60,266 bases of DNA from Desulfobacterales bacterium (lineage in GTDB: Bacteria > Desulfobacterota > UBA8473): positions 1 to 60,266 of the forward strand of contig JACQWO010000077.1 in the NCBI GenBank assembly GCA_016209225.1, written 5' to 3'. This document shows, piece by piece, positions 17,226 through 24,867 of this stretch. Numbering within the stretch: the first letter of the stretch is position 1; the number at the start of each line of letters is the position of its first letter. A model generated the notes under the pieces. The model saw only the letters and a list, made by a program, of their open reading frames with translations, did not search any database and had not been told where the DNA came from. The position numbers were made by a program, and so were the translations under genes.

Positions 17226-19082
17226 TTACCTCCAAATTTTAATTGTTAGTTTCCCGAATATTACCCTGCCAAGCCATTCTTTGTCCGGTTCTCCATAGTC
17301 AGACTCAAAGATATTGTCCACATCCATCGAAAAACTAATGTTTTTAGTTATATCTTTGATGATCTTCAGGTTTGAAATATAATAATTTTCGGTCTTTTTC
17401 GTATTTGCCTCATTTGTGTATCCCTCGGAAATGTAATTTGTCCTCCAATGAAAAGACGTTCCCCATGGTTTGATCTCATAATCCAGGCCAATGCTGGCGG
17501 TATTACAAGGATTATAGGGAAGCTCTTTTTTTGTATCCTCATTTTCTGTATCGAGATATGTGTAACCAAGATTCAAGAAGAGGTTATCCAGAACAGCAGC
17601 CTTTATCCCGAGTTCTGCCCCCTGGGTAAATGCCTTCTGCACATTCTTCCATGTCCTTACAGGTGTGCCCTCTATGGTTTCAGAGGTATCAACTGCGACA
17701 ATGATATCCTTTATGTCATTTCTGAATAGACTTACATTCGCAGATAGTTTCTTTGAAAATATGTGCTCAATCCCCATAGAATAACCCCATGAAACCTCTG
17801 GATTTAGGTCTTCATTGGGCTTATTCCACCAATTGCCGTGCTTGAAAGATACGTAAAGCTGTCTTATGGTTGGTGATTTAAATGCCCTACCGATTGATGC
17901 TCTCAGACGAGTATTCTCTGCAACCTTCCACATAAGGCTCATTTTTGGATTGAATTCAGTGCCATAGAGGGAGTAATCATCAACCCTGCCGCCTATGACA
18001 ATGCTGAAAGGTTTCAGCATTATCTCGTCCTGAAGATAGAGGCTTTGGAAGGTATTACTCTTGTCTGCAAAACTTGCATCTATGTCTCTCAGGAGATACT
18101 CACCACCTGCTGTAATGAGCTGGCTTTCGCCAAAAGGTTTTGTATATTGAACCTCTGTTTGTGTATATGTGATATCACCAAAACGGCGGGTATACCCCGG
18201 AGAAAAAGAGTCCATATCCAGCCTGTACCAATATCCCTTAAGTTTCAGAAAAGATGCATCCGGGAGGGCTATCTCTAAAGATGGGCTGAATCTGAGCTTT
18301 TCTTCGGTCTGGTATTCCCATTTCAAATCGTCATGGTTAATTCCAAGGGAGAAGTTTACTTTATCAGAAAAATAGTATGACAACTTTGAAAGGATATATT
18401 CTCCCTTAAAATCATCCCCCGTTGCACCATAACGCCCCCTTTCAGAGGTTTCTCTTTGAGCGCTGATCAAAAATCCAAATTTATTGATCTTCTGACCGTA
18501 TCCGACATTAAACAACGATGTGTCATAAGAGCCATATCCACCGCTTACTGTGAACGTCGGTTTTTCAGGGATAGGTTCCGTAATTATGTTTACCACACCT
18601 ACTATCGCATCACTTCCATACAAAACAGAAGCAGGACCCTTAACAACCTCTATCTTCTCTATCATATCAACAGGTATTTGATTGAGGCTTATTCCATACT
18701 CTCCCATTCCACCACCAAGAACCCTTTCGCCATTTATAAGAATTAGCCCATAGCCTTTGTCAAAATCCAAACCTCTTAGTTTTGAACGATAGGCGGACGA
18801 TCCAGGGACATTTTCGCCCTGAATATAAAATCCATGAATATCCCTCAAAAGCTCTGATACATTCTTTGCATTTGATTCCTTAATATCCTCTTTTGTTACC
18901 AAAATGGTTTCTACAGGCACATCTTCTAACGTGTGAGGTGTCTTTGTAGCAGTCACAACAATCTCTTCGAGTCCTGTCTCTTTTTCCTCAGCCTGTGCTG
19001 TAGTGCTAATCAGTAAGGTGACGGAACCAATCAAACAAATTGACCCCAGAAACCGAATCAAACCTTTCAATCCCTTTCCCAT
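17226..19082 (-). CDS. TonB-dependent outer-membrane receptor, probable nickel/cobalt
   Basis: A 618-residue receptor with signal peptide ending AQA and TonB box LEEIVVTATKT. The plug domain (about 45-165) contains NVSELLRDI, YGLILINGERV and VKGPASVLYGSDAIVGVVN, followed by a beta-barrel ending in IKIWR. It uses proton-motive force through TonB to bring scarce ligands over the outer membrane. Substrate assignment to nickel or cobalt comes from the neighbours: NikK/NikL-like genes directly after, tonB-exbB-exbD directly before and an ECF metal transporter upstream. The family also includes vitamin B12 and siderophore receptors. Its ribosome site lies inside a hairpin (19090-19121). Confidence 0.92.
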   Translation of the reverse strand: MGKGLKGLIRFLGSICLIGSVTLLISTTAQAEEKETGLEEIVVTATKTPHTLEDVPVETILVTKEDIKESNAKNVSELLRDIHGFYIQGENVPGSSAYRSKLRGLDFDKGYGLILINGERVLGGGMGEYGISLNQIPVDMIEKIEVVKGPASVLYGSDAIVGVVNIITEPIPEKPTFTVSGGYGSYDTSLFNVGYGQKINKFGFLISAQRETSERGRYGATGDDFKGEYILSKLSYYFSDKVNFSLGINHDDLKWEYQTEEKLRFSPSLEIALPDASFLKLKGYWYRLDMDSFSPGYTRRFGDITYTQTEVQYTKPFGESQLITAGGEYLLRDIDASFADKSNTFQSLYLQDEIMLKPFSIVIGGRVDDYSLYGTEFNPKMSLMWKVAENTRLRASIGRAFKSPTIRQLYVSFKHGNWWNKPNEDLNPEVSWGYSMGIEHIFSKKLSANVSLFRNDIKDIIVAVDTSETIEGTPVRTWKNVQKAFTQGAELGIKAAVLDNLFLNLGYTYLDTENEDTKKELPYNPCNTASIGLDYEIKPWGTSFHWRTNYISEGYTNEANTKKTENYYISNLKIIKDITKNISFSMDVDNIFESDYGEPDKEWLGRVIFGKLTIKIWR

Positions 19083-19089
19083 AAAACAC

Positions 19090-19121
19090 CTCCTAAGATT
19101 TTTTTACCCCTTTCTTAGGAG
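19090..19121 (-). promoter_or_regulatory. Hairpin masking the ribosome site of the TonB-dependent receptor gene
   Basis: In the leftward mRNA, CTCCTAAGA pairs perfectly with TCTTAGGAG across a 14-base loop. The 3' arm contains most of the Shine-Dalgarno AGGAGG that precedes the ATG at 19082. A second stem, TAAAGTC with GACTTTA, lies just upstream. The arrangement would block translation unless opened. No known riboswitch (cobalamin, NiCo) could be matched by eye. Confidence 0.5.
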
Positions 19122-19252
19122 TGTATAAAGTCTTCGTGACTTTAATTACGGCGAAGTCCTTACGCAGGCTGAAGCCTACGGCTACCTATAGGTTTGCTTT
19201 ATTCCTTAAATCTTAACTTTCAACCTTTAACCTTCAATTTTTAACCTTTATT

Positions 19253-19651
19253 TCACCTCCTCTCTGTGACTACGCTAAAGTTTTTAACCCCTGAATACCT
19301 AACTTCATCAATTACACTTACTAAAATGCCAACACTTACATCTCTGTCAGCCTTTATCCGTAAAAAGTCTTTTTCCCTATCGGTTAATCCTTCTTTAATC
19401 GCCAGTTGAAGGTTCTTTAGATCCACCCTTCTGCCCATAAAATAGATCTCGCCATCCTTCGTGATAAGCACTGTTTTAATCGCTTCATTCTTTGCCTCTG
19501 CTGTCTTTGATTCGGGAAGCCTGACCTTTATTGCCGGTTCCTGTACCAGATGAGATGTGAGCATGAAGAATAAAAGCAGGAGAAATACCACATCCACCAG
19601 TGGAGCAATATCCATATGAGCATGATTATATCGCCGGCGTTCAAATTCCAT
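19253..19651 (-). CDS. exbD: ExbD/TolR family biopolymer transport protein
   Basis: A 132-residue inner-membrane protein. The single membrane helix APLVDVVFLLLLFFML carries the essential Asp of the proton path in PLVDVVF. The periplasmic domain ends with ISVIDEVRYSGVKNFSVVT, typical of ExbD/TolR. It forms the proton-driven motor with ExbB and energises TonB. It overlaps exbB by 11 bp and comes before the receptor gene, so this is a dedicated motor for the neighbouring receptor. Confidence 0.92.
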   Translation of the reverse strand: MEFERRRYNHAHMDIAPLVDVVFLLLLFFMLTSHLVQEPAIKVRLPESKTAEAKNEAIKTVLITKDGEIYFMGRRVDLKNLQLAIKEGLTDREKDFLRIKADRDVSVGILVSVIDEVRYSGVKNFSVVTERR

Positions 19652-20180
19652 TCTGTTTCCTCATATAGACACTCATGGTTATCTCCTTCATCATAAAGGC
19701 AATATCATCGGCCTGCTTTTCCAGATAGTGATGCCCAATATGGACCGGTATCGCTACGAGTAATCCTGCTGCGGTTGTGATTAATGCCTCCCAGATGCCT
19801 CCTGCAAGCATAGATGGACTTACGCTTGTGCTATTTGCTATTACCATAAATGCCTTAATCATGCCTGTAACTGTCCCTGTAAGACCTAAGAGGGGGGCAA
19901 TCGTGGCAATAAGTCCAAGCCAGCTCAGCCCTTTTTCCATCTCCCTTACCTGCCGTGTACCGATAACCGACAATTCTTTCTCGTTCCCACCATTCTCCAT
20001 CGCCGTTAATAGAGGAACTAATATAGCCGTTCTCGCTTTCAGTGCCTCTGGTCTGCCTATATCTTTCAAGATTCTTCTGTACTGCAGAAATTTATTGATC
20101 AGGATTGCAAGCCCTACAAACGAACAGAGCAGAATGGGGTACATCAAAAAGCCGCCTTTTAAGAAAAAATCAATCATCAA
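19641..20180 (-). CDS. exbB: ExbB/TolQ/MotA family proton channel protein
   Basis: A 179-residue membrane protein with the three helices of ExbB. The MotA/TolQ/ExbB core reads WLGLIATIAPLLGLTGTVTGMI followed by GGIWEALITTAAGLLVAIPVHIGHHYL. These Gly/Thr-rich helices form the pentameric channel around ExbD. It starts 4 bp inside the tonB stop. With exbD and tonB it forms the energising complex of the receptor at 17226-19082. Confidence 0.93.
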   Translation of the reverse strand: MMIDFFLKGGFLMYPILLCSFVGLAILINKFLQYRRILKDIGRPEALKARTAILVPLLTAMENGGNEKELSVIGTRQVREMEKGLSWLGLIATIAPLLGLTGTVTGMIKAFMVIANSTSVSPSMLAGGIWEALITTAAGLLVAIPVHIGHHYLEKQADDIAFMMKEITMSVYMRKQNGI

Positions 20181-20827
20181 TCCCTCCTGAACATAAATCT
20201 TATAGGCAATATTGCACGTGAGACTATGGTTCTGCCGTCTTTCTTTGCCGGTAGAAACGTTGATCTTTTCACCGCCTCAACAGCAGCCTCTGTAAAGCCA
20301 TATCCGGCGTTTTTAACGACTTCCACATTTAAGAGGTTACCTCTTTCATCAAGGGTGAGTCTCAAGACTACCTCTCCCTCTTTCCCAAGCCTCCTTGCAA
20401 TCATGGGGTAGATCGGTAATTCCCTATGCAAGAACTTGGGTCCAATTGCTGTACCAAACTCTACATCGTGAGGTTGGGAATTCTGACGTTGTGGTAAAGA
20501 GATTTGAGTTGCGGAGACAACCTCACGCACCTCGGCTATAGGAGGGTTAGAGTTTACGGAGGGAGGCAGGGGAATGATTACAGGTTCTTCTTCAATCTTT
20601 TGAGGTGTCTCCTCTCTCTTTATCTCTTCTTTAGTAACTTTCACAACCTCTGGCATCCTATGACTTACTGCCTTTATCTTTTGAATAACAGGTCGTTCCT
20701 CCTCCATTACAAAAAGCTCCACCTCATTAAATTTCTGGACAACAGCCATTGAAACAGGAATAGTCATAATCAAGATGTGAAATATCCCTGAGATTAAAAG
20801 CCCAGAGTTACTTCTTATATCCAGCAT
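20177..20827 (-). CDS. tonB: TonB energy transducer
   Basis: With the ATG at 20827 (GAGGGAAAAGA upstream) the protein has 216 residues: one N-terminal membrane helix (LLISGIFHILIMTIPVSM), a Pro/Glu/Lys-rich linker with EETPQKIEEEPVIIPLPP, and a C-terminal TonB domain (LPIYPMIARRLGKEGEVVLR, then GYGFTEAAVEAVKRSTFLPA). It transmits energy from ExbB/ExbD to the receptor plug. The motor genes follow immediately, overlapping by 4 bp. A start nine codons further up is possible but lacks a ribosome site. A second, more divergent TonB protein lies at 43028-43633. Confidence 0.87.
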   Translation of the reverse strand: MLDIRSNSGLLISGIFHILIMTIPVSMAVVQKFNEVELFVMEEERPVIQKIKAVSHRMPEVVKVTKEEIKREETPQKIEEEPVIIPLPPSVNSNPPIAEVREVVSATQISLPQRQNSQPHDVEFGTAIGPKFLHRELPIYPMIARRLGKEGEVVLRLTLDERGNLLNVEVVKNAGYGFTEAAVEAVKRSTFLPAKKDGRTIVSRAILPIRFMFRRD

Positions 20828-20930
20828 TTCTTTTCCCTCAGGAGATCCCAACATAAGGGGGTATCTTTCATACAGAGATAACCATCCTTAAAAATTACTT
20901 TTGACTACCCATTTCCTCTTTCTTGAAATA

Positions 20931-20990
20931 AAAAAGCCATAAAAGCTTTTCAGACCTTCTGGTCTTTATTTAAGCCTTCATGGCTCTATT
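20931..20990 (-). promoter_or_regulatory. Nested hairpin in the tonB leader
   Basis: In the leftward transcript, AGCCATGAAGGCTT and AAGCTTTTATGGCT form an outer stem and AGACC-AGAA-GGTCT an inner one, followed by TTTTTTATTT. It looks like a terminator or attenuator placed before tonB. Almost the same structure stands in the cbiM leader at 24411-24467. It may also be a dispersed repeat. Confidence 0.5.
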
Positions 20991-21007
20991 TGTGATGTTA
21001 TAAATTA

Positions 21008-21123
21008 AGTAACTGCTCAGGCACAAAGTGGCAGAGGCACATAGGCACAAAGCAGAGTGGGGTCGTTTTGTTGTTTTTTTCTTACTTTGTGCCTTTGGTG
21101 CTCTGTGCCTACCTGAGTGGTCA
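21008..21123. repeat. Dispersed inverted-end element, family 1 (copy B)
   Basis: The left end AGTAACTGCTCAGG and right end CCTGAGTGGTCACT are inverted repeats. Inside, AGGCACAAAG and CATAGGCACAAAG face CTTTGTGCCTTTGGTGCTC. The interior is closely like copy D at 30623-30820. It ends directly at the stop codon of the gene at 21124-21705. Confidence 0.65.
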
Positions 21124-21705
21124 CTATGACCCTACATCAAACACCCTGTTGTATAATACTGTATTGCACATATCATCATGACATCTCTGAATAGCCTCTT
21201 TCGCTAGAGGGTCTATCTGCATGAAGACCTCACCCTCATGAGTCATCTGGAGAATCCTTCTCCCCTCAATCTCGGTGCAAAGTACTCCACAGGGCATTTG
21301 TGATTCCAGGAAAGCTTGGTGTAACGCATCTGCATAGGGTATACTGCACGTATTGATATTCTCACACCCACCACACATCTCAATCTCCAGGTTTACAGAA
21401 CCAGCCTTGACTCCATTAACCACCCTGGTGATAATCTCATATTCCCTGGTAAAGTCGTGATCATGAGGATCATGCTCGTGACCTTCTTCTACAGATGAAA
21501 CAGGCATCCCTTTCTGGGCTGCAATAAACCTCTCATTGGATTGGAGGATTAAATCAGCGGCGGTTTTAAGGTTATGTGCTACCTCCTTTAACCCCTGTCT
21601 GTCCGCTTCTTCTGCCCATTTCCTGTAGTCTTTAATATGGTCTTTATTATGCCTGATCCAATGGTTCAAAAGAACAGCAAGCTTTTTCAACTCATTCCCT
21701 TCCAT
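21124..21705 (-). CDS. Unrecognised His- and Cys-rich protein in the Ni/Co uptake locus
   Basis: A 193-residue soluble protein, no signal peptide. The N-terminal 65 residues are helical with a spaced HWIRHNKDHIKDYRKWAEEA pattern, rich in His. A linker with EEGHEHDPHDHD, seven acidic and five His residues, looks like a metal-chelating patch. The C-terminal half has CGGCENINTC and further Cys residues. I do not recognise a named family with confidence. Its place between cbiO and tonB, inside a row devoted to nickel/cobalt entry, makes a metal chaperone, store or sensor the likeliest role; this is inference. GAGGAGTT precedes the ATG. Confidence 0.8.
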   Translation of the reverse strand: MEGNELKKLAVLLNHWIRHNKDHIKDYRKWAEEADRQGLKEVAHNLKTAADLILQSNERFIAAQKGMPVSSVEEGHEHDPHDHDFTREYEIITRVVNGVKAGSVNLEIEMCGGCENINTCSIPYADALHQAFLESQMPCGVLCTEIEGRRILQMTHEGEVFMQIDPLAKEAIQRCHDDMCNTVLYNRVFDVGS

Positions 21706-21736
21706 AAATCAACTCCTCTATAACTGGTTACGATTT

Positions 21737-21828
21737 GTAACTACTCAGGTGTTTAGGCTGAAGACCGAAGGCTGAAGTGTCCTAACAGTCTTCAGCCTTC
21801 AGTCTATCTACCTAGAATAGTTACTACG
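21737..21828. repeat. Dispersed inverted-end element, family 1 (copy C)
   Basis: The left end GTAACTACTCAGG faces AGAATAGTTACTACG. Inside, GGCTGAAGACCGAAGGCTGAAG faces CTTCAGCCTTCAGTCTATCT. It lies between cbiO and the His-rich gene, and the cbiO stop codon (21824-21826) falls in its end. Copy E at 47206 has a similar interior. Confidence 0.6.
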
Positions 21829-22573
21829 ATTTAAACATATCACAAAACTGACAATGGTAGCTCGGGTCTATCTCATATCTTTCGAGCACTTCCCTTTTCC
21901 CTAAGATATCTTTAACTGATCCGTCTTCTACAACCCTGCCTTTTTCAAGGATTATTATCCTTTGACACAGCTCCAGGGCAATAGGCAGGTCATGGGATAC
22001 TATTATTTTTGTTTCCGGGAAGGACTTAATGAGGTCTATCAGGACCCGCCGCATCTTTGGGTCCAGGTTACTTGTAGGCTCATCAAATATAAGGATTTTC
22101 GGCTCCATTGATAAAACTGTTGCAATAGCAGCCCTCTTTTTCTCTCCAGCGCTCATGTGATGCGCGGATCTCTTCTCGAAACCTGATAACCCAATCCTTC
22201 CCAGAACCTCCGTAACCCTCTCCTTTGCCTCCTTATCGTTCATGCCCATATTTATAGGGCCAAAAACCACATCATCGTAGACAGTAGGACAAAAGAGCTG
22301 GTCATCAGGGTCTTGAAAAACCATACCTACCATCCGTCGAATACCCTTAAGGTTTTTCCCGTTTACAGATTTCCCAAAGATCTTAACCGCCCCATTTTCC
22401 TTCAGTATGCCATTTAAATGTAAAAGCAAAGTGGACTTTCCAGCCCCGTTATGTCCTATAATGGCTACGGACTCTCCTGCAAAAATGCTGAGATTCACAT
22501 CCTGTAATGCCAGATTTCCATCCGGATACCTGTAAGTTAAGTTTGAAATCTCCACTGCCTTTTCTTTATTCAT
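21824..22573 (-). CDS. cbiO: ECF transporter ATPase, nickel/cobalt type
   Basis: A 249-residue ABC ATPase. Walker A GHNGAGKS lies at 40-47; the Q-loop is VFQDPDDQLF, typical of ECF ATPases; the signature is MSAGEKKRAAIA; Walker B is ILIFDEPT, and the switch His is in IVSHD. It powers metal import with CbiQ and CbiM. The ATG at 22573 overlaps the cbiQ stop by 4 bp and has GGTGAGG upstream; longer starts would run into cbiQ. The C terminus carries HCQFCDMF, an unusual Cys pair that might sense metal. Confidence 0.93.
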   Translation of the reverse strand: MNKEKAVEISNLTYRYPDGNLALQDVNLSIFAGESVAIIGHNGAGKSTLLLHLNGILKENGAVKIFGKSVNGKNLKGIRRMVGMVFQDPDDQLFCPTVYDDVVFGPINMGMNDKEAKERVTEVLGRIGLSGFEKRSAHHMSAGEKKRAAIATVLSMEPKILIFDEPTSNLDPKMRRVLIDLIKSFPETKIIVSHDLPIALELCQRIIILEKGRVVEDGSVKDILGKREVLERYEIDPSYHCQFCDMFKS

Positions 22574-23340
22574 AACATTAACCTCACCCCGGTAACTATA
22601 GGGATTAAAACGGATAAGAAGATATAATCCCCTGGCTTCAACCTCTGTACCCCTTCCTTCCCCTTCAAATCTCCATCGAATCCCCTGGAAAGCATAGCGA
22701 CATAAACCCTTTCTCCCCTCTCGTAACTTCTTATAAAAAGGGTACCGATCATATAGCCTATCACCTTTGAGTGCCATATCCATTTTCCGCCAAAACACCT
22801 GGAATCTCTGGCCCTTTTCATCCTTTGTGCTTCGTCTGTAATGATAAAGACATACCTGTACATGAAAGACGCAATTGTAGTGAATATTTTAGGTAATCCC
22901 AAATCCTCAAACCCCTTCAGTAGTTTTGGAAAGGGAACAGTCGAGGAGAGGAGAATCATACATATAACACCTATGTATGATTTGACAACCACATTCCACA
23001 AGACCATAAGTCCACTATTAGAAACTGTGAGTCCACCTATACCAAGATTATACCCCCCTCCAATTATATCTTTCTTTAAGAAGGGGATAAATACGGCTAC
23101 CATAAGTACAAAGGGAATAACTACCATTGATCTCCCAAATACATGATGGAAGGGGAGTCTTGAGAGTAGAAGAACCCCCAGAAGCACTACAAAATATACA
23201 CCAAAGCTGAAGTAGGAAGAAGGGGGAGTGCTAACACATACGACTGTGAGGAAAAAGAAGGCAATGATTTTAACCTTTGGATCCAGCCCATGAATCACAC
23301 TAGAAATATCACTGTAATTGTCTAAAAACGAGTGTTTCAT
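22570..23340 (-). CDS. cbiQ: ECF transporter transmembrane protein CbiQ
   Basis: A 256-residue T component of the ECF importer with about five hydrophobic segments. The motifs are HGLDPKVKIIAFFFLTVVCV near the start, then a long coupling region. The Ala-Arg-Gly-type coupling sequences appear as RARDSRCFGG and VAMLSRGFDGDL near residues 180-230. It connects the ATPase to the substrate-binding CbiM. It overlaps cbiO by 4 bp and follows the PDGLE gene by 55 bp. Confidence 0.9.
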   Translation of the reverse strand: MKHSFLDNYSDISSVIHGLDPKVKIIAFFFLTVVCVSTPPSSYFSFGVYFVVLLGVLLLSRLPFHHVFGRSMVVIPFVLMVAVFIPFLKKDIIGGGYNLGIGGLTVSNSGLMVLWNVVVKSYIGVICMILLSSTVPFPKLLKGFEDLGLPKIFTTIASFMYRYVFIITDEAQRMKRARDSRCFGGKWIWHSKVIGYMIGTLFIRSYERGERVYVAMLSRGFDGDLKGKEGVQRLKPGDYIFLSVLIPIVTGVRLML

Positions 23341-23395
23341 TTAAGCCCCTGTTTTTACCGAAAGCTGACGGCTGATAGCTGAATGCTTGTCTGAA

Positions 23396-23701
23396 TTATG
23401 ATCTTTTCGAACGAATAAGCCTGGCAACACCATATCCAACACCGAAAACAAGGAGTGTTCCTACAAAACCGGATAGCCCTGTGACAATCTTTTCATTCTT
23501 GGAACCCGGAATGGAATAATCCGGCATAAGCGATAGTTTCCACAAAACCCATTCCTCGCCTTTTTCCAAAAATCCCTTTATCTCAGCTACCTTCTCCAAT
23601 CCATCAGGATAGGATGAAGCAAAGGGAGAAACGAATATTGCTATCAGCAGAGACACCAACAGACCCACAATAACAAATGCCTTTATGTTTACGTTTTTCA
23701 T
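23396..23701 (-). CDS. PDGLE domain CbiN/NikN-like protein
   Basis: With the ATG at 23701 (GGAGGCATAAT upstream) it is a 101-residue membrane protein. It has two membrane helices, near the N terminus and at FVGTLLVFGVGYGVARLI, around a periplasmic loop that contains SSYPDGLEKVAE, the PDGLE signature. In nickel and cobalt ECF importers this small subunit (NikN or CbiN) helps load metal into the CbiM/NikM pocket. It begins 1 bp after the cbiM stop. Confidence 0.9.
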   Translation of the reverse strand: MKNVNIKAFVIVGLLVSLLIAIFVSPFASSYPDGLEKVAEIKGFLEKGEEWVLWKLSLMPDYSIPGSKNEKIVTGLSGFVGTLLVFGVGYGVARLIRSKRS

Positions 23702-23702
23702 A

Positions 23703-24374
23703 TTATGCCTCCATTCTATTAAATGTCCTGGCATCCGGGTAACTGTATGTCCCCACAAGGTCGGGTCTCGTATTTAAGACCAAACCTACAACAGCAGTTG
23801 TAATTGTGGCCTCCCCAATACCTATCAATACATGAACAGATGCCATTGCAGGGAGTACGATACTCAGAGGCGACGTCCCTGAAATCGCCAATTCGACGGC
23901 ACATGCACTTGCCCCCAGCACAACAGACATCCAGGAACTTATGGCAACTGAAATTAAATATCCCCCCTTATTTTTTGGAAAGATAGATTTCAGTGCTACC
24001 AGAAGATAATAACATAGCACACCTCCTATAATACCCATATTGAAAATATTGGTGCCCAGTGCTGTAAGCCCGCCATCTGCAAACAAGAGGCATTGTATAG
24101 TAAGCACCACAGTCATAATAAGACAACTTATCCATGGTCCTAAAAGCGAAGCTGCTAAAAGTGCTCCCAGGAAATGACCACTGGTTCCTCCGGCTACAGG
24201 GAAATTGAGCATCTGGGCAGCGAATATAAAGGCAGCCACTACCCCCAAAAGGGGAACTTGCTTATCCCCAAGCTTCTTATTTGCCTCTCTGACAGCAAAT
24301 ACAGAAACCCCACCAGATATAATATAGGTTATAGCATTTACCCCGCCACTCACGAATCCGTCAGGCACGTGCAT
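23703..24374 (-). CDS. cbiM: ECF transporter substrate-binding membrane protein CbiM/NikM
   Basis: The 223-residue S component begins MHVPDGFVSG. In this family the N-terminal His2 after cleavage of Met helps form the square-planar metal site, together with His residues in the loop SGHFLGALLAA. Seven hydrophobic segments follow. The start at 24374 is chosen because it aligns to the invariant MHIPDG start and has AAGGAGAG upstream; a 15-codon extension would destroy the metal site. Whether the substrate is cobalt or nickel cannot be read from sequence alone, though the NikK/NikL-like genes favour nickel. Confidence 0.95.
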   Translation of the reverse strand: MHVPDGFVSGGVNAITYIISGGVSVFAVREANKKLGDKQVPLLGVVAAFIFAAQMLNFPVAGGTSGHFLGALLAASLLGPWISCLIMTVVLTIQCLLFADGGLTALGTNIFNMGIIGGVLCYYLLVALKSIFPKNKGGYLISVAISSWMSVVLGASACAVELAISGTSPLSIVLPAMASVHVLIGIGEATITTAVVGLVLNTRPDLVGTYSYPDARTFNRMEA

Positions 24375-24410
24375 TTCTACTCTCCTTTCTGAAGCGTGGC
24401 CAGAAAATAC

Positions 24411-24467
24411 AAAAGCCACGAAAGCATTATTTGGTCTTCTGACCTTCCTAAAGCCTTCGTGGCTTTT
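24411..24467 (-). promoter_or_regulatory. Nested hairpin in the cbiM leader
   Basis: The outer arms AAAAGCCACGAA and TTCGTGGCTTTT and the inner arms GGTC and GACC form a cruciform-like structure about 37 bp before the cbiM ATG. The sequence and nesting match the tonB leader element at 20931-20990. It may be an attenuator, or a dispersed repeat that happens to lie in both leaders. Confidence 0.5.
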
Positions 24468-24559
24468 CTTCAGAGAAAAAACTACCTATTTAATTTAACT
24501 TTAAGTATAAATTATATCTAGACCAAGTTAAAAAGGATGTCAAGAAAAAAAATTGGACA

Positions 24560-24580
24560 TGTCAACCACAATTAGAAATG
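24560..24580. repeat. Solo insertion-sequence end
   Basis: TGTCAACCACAATTAGAAAT here is the reverse complement of the terminal sequence at 36223-36243 next to the transposase remnant. No transposase gene is near, so it is a leftover end. The remaining gap 24468-24694 holds nothing else I can name. Confidence 0.6.
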
Positions 24581-24694
24581 CCCTGTTTTTTATTTTGAAT
24601 TGTGGAGGTATTAAGATGAAAACTAAAAAAGGGGCGGACACAGGTTGTTCCTGTGTTATCCTCCCCCTTTTTCTGGTATTTGATTACGGTATTA

Positions 24695-24827
24695 CATTTG
24701 ATGGCTTCGTAAAAAAGTCCATCTGCGGTGTTGCACTGCATCCTTCGTCGTTGCGGCGTACCCCTAAGTACGCCTCACTCCTTCGGATTTGCGCGCCTTG
24801 CATCTGGAGCTTTTTACTTTGCCATCC
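24695..24827. repeat. Dispersed repeat, family 3 (full copy)
   Basis: The left arm TTTGATGGCTTCGTAAAAAA and right arm CTTTTTACTTTGCCATC are inverted. The inside GCATCCTTCGTCGTTGCGGC faces a second arm through CTTCGGATTTGCGCG. It is about 130 bp, the longest copy of this family in the window, and has no coding capacity. Confidence 0.65.
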
Positions 24828-24867
24828 CAATTTTAACTTTTTCGAGTCCATCACATTTGGTGTTTTA

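Noticed and set aside
19083-19252. Cobalamin or NiCo riboswitch before the TonB-dependent receptor
   Set aside because: No GCCACTG-type B12 box and no recognisable NiCo core could be seen; only the ribosome-site hairpin is reported.
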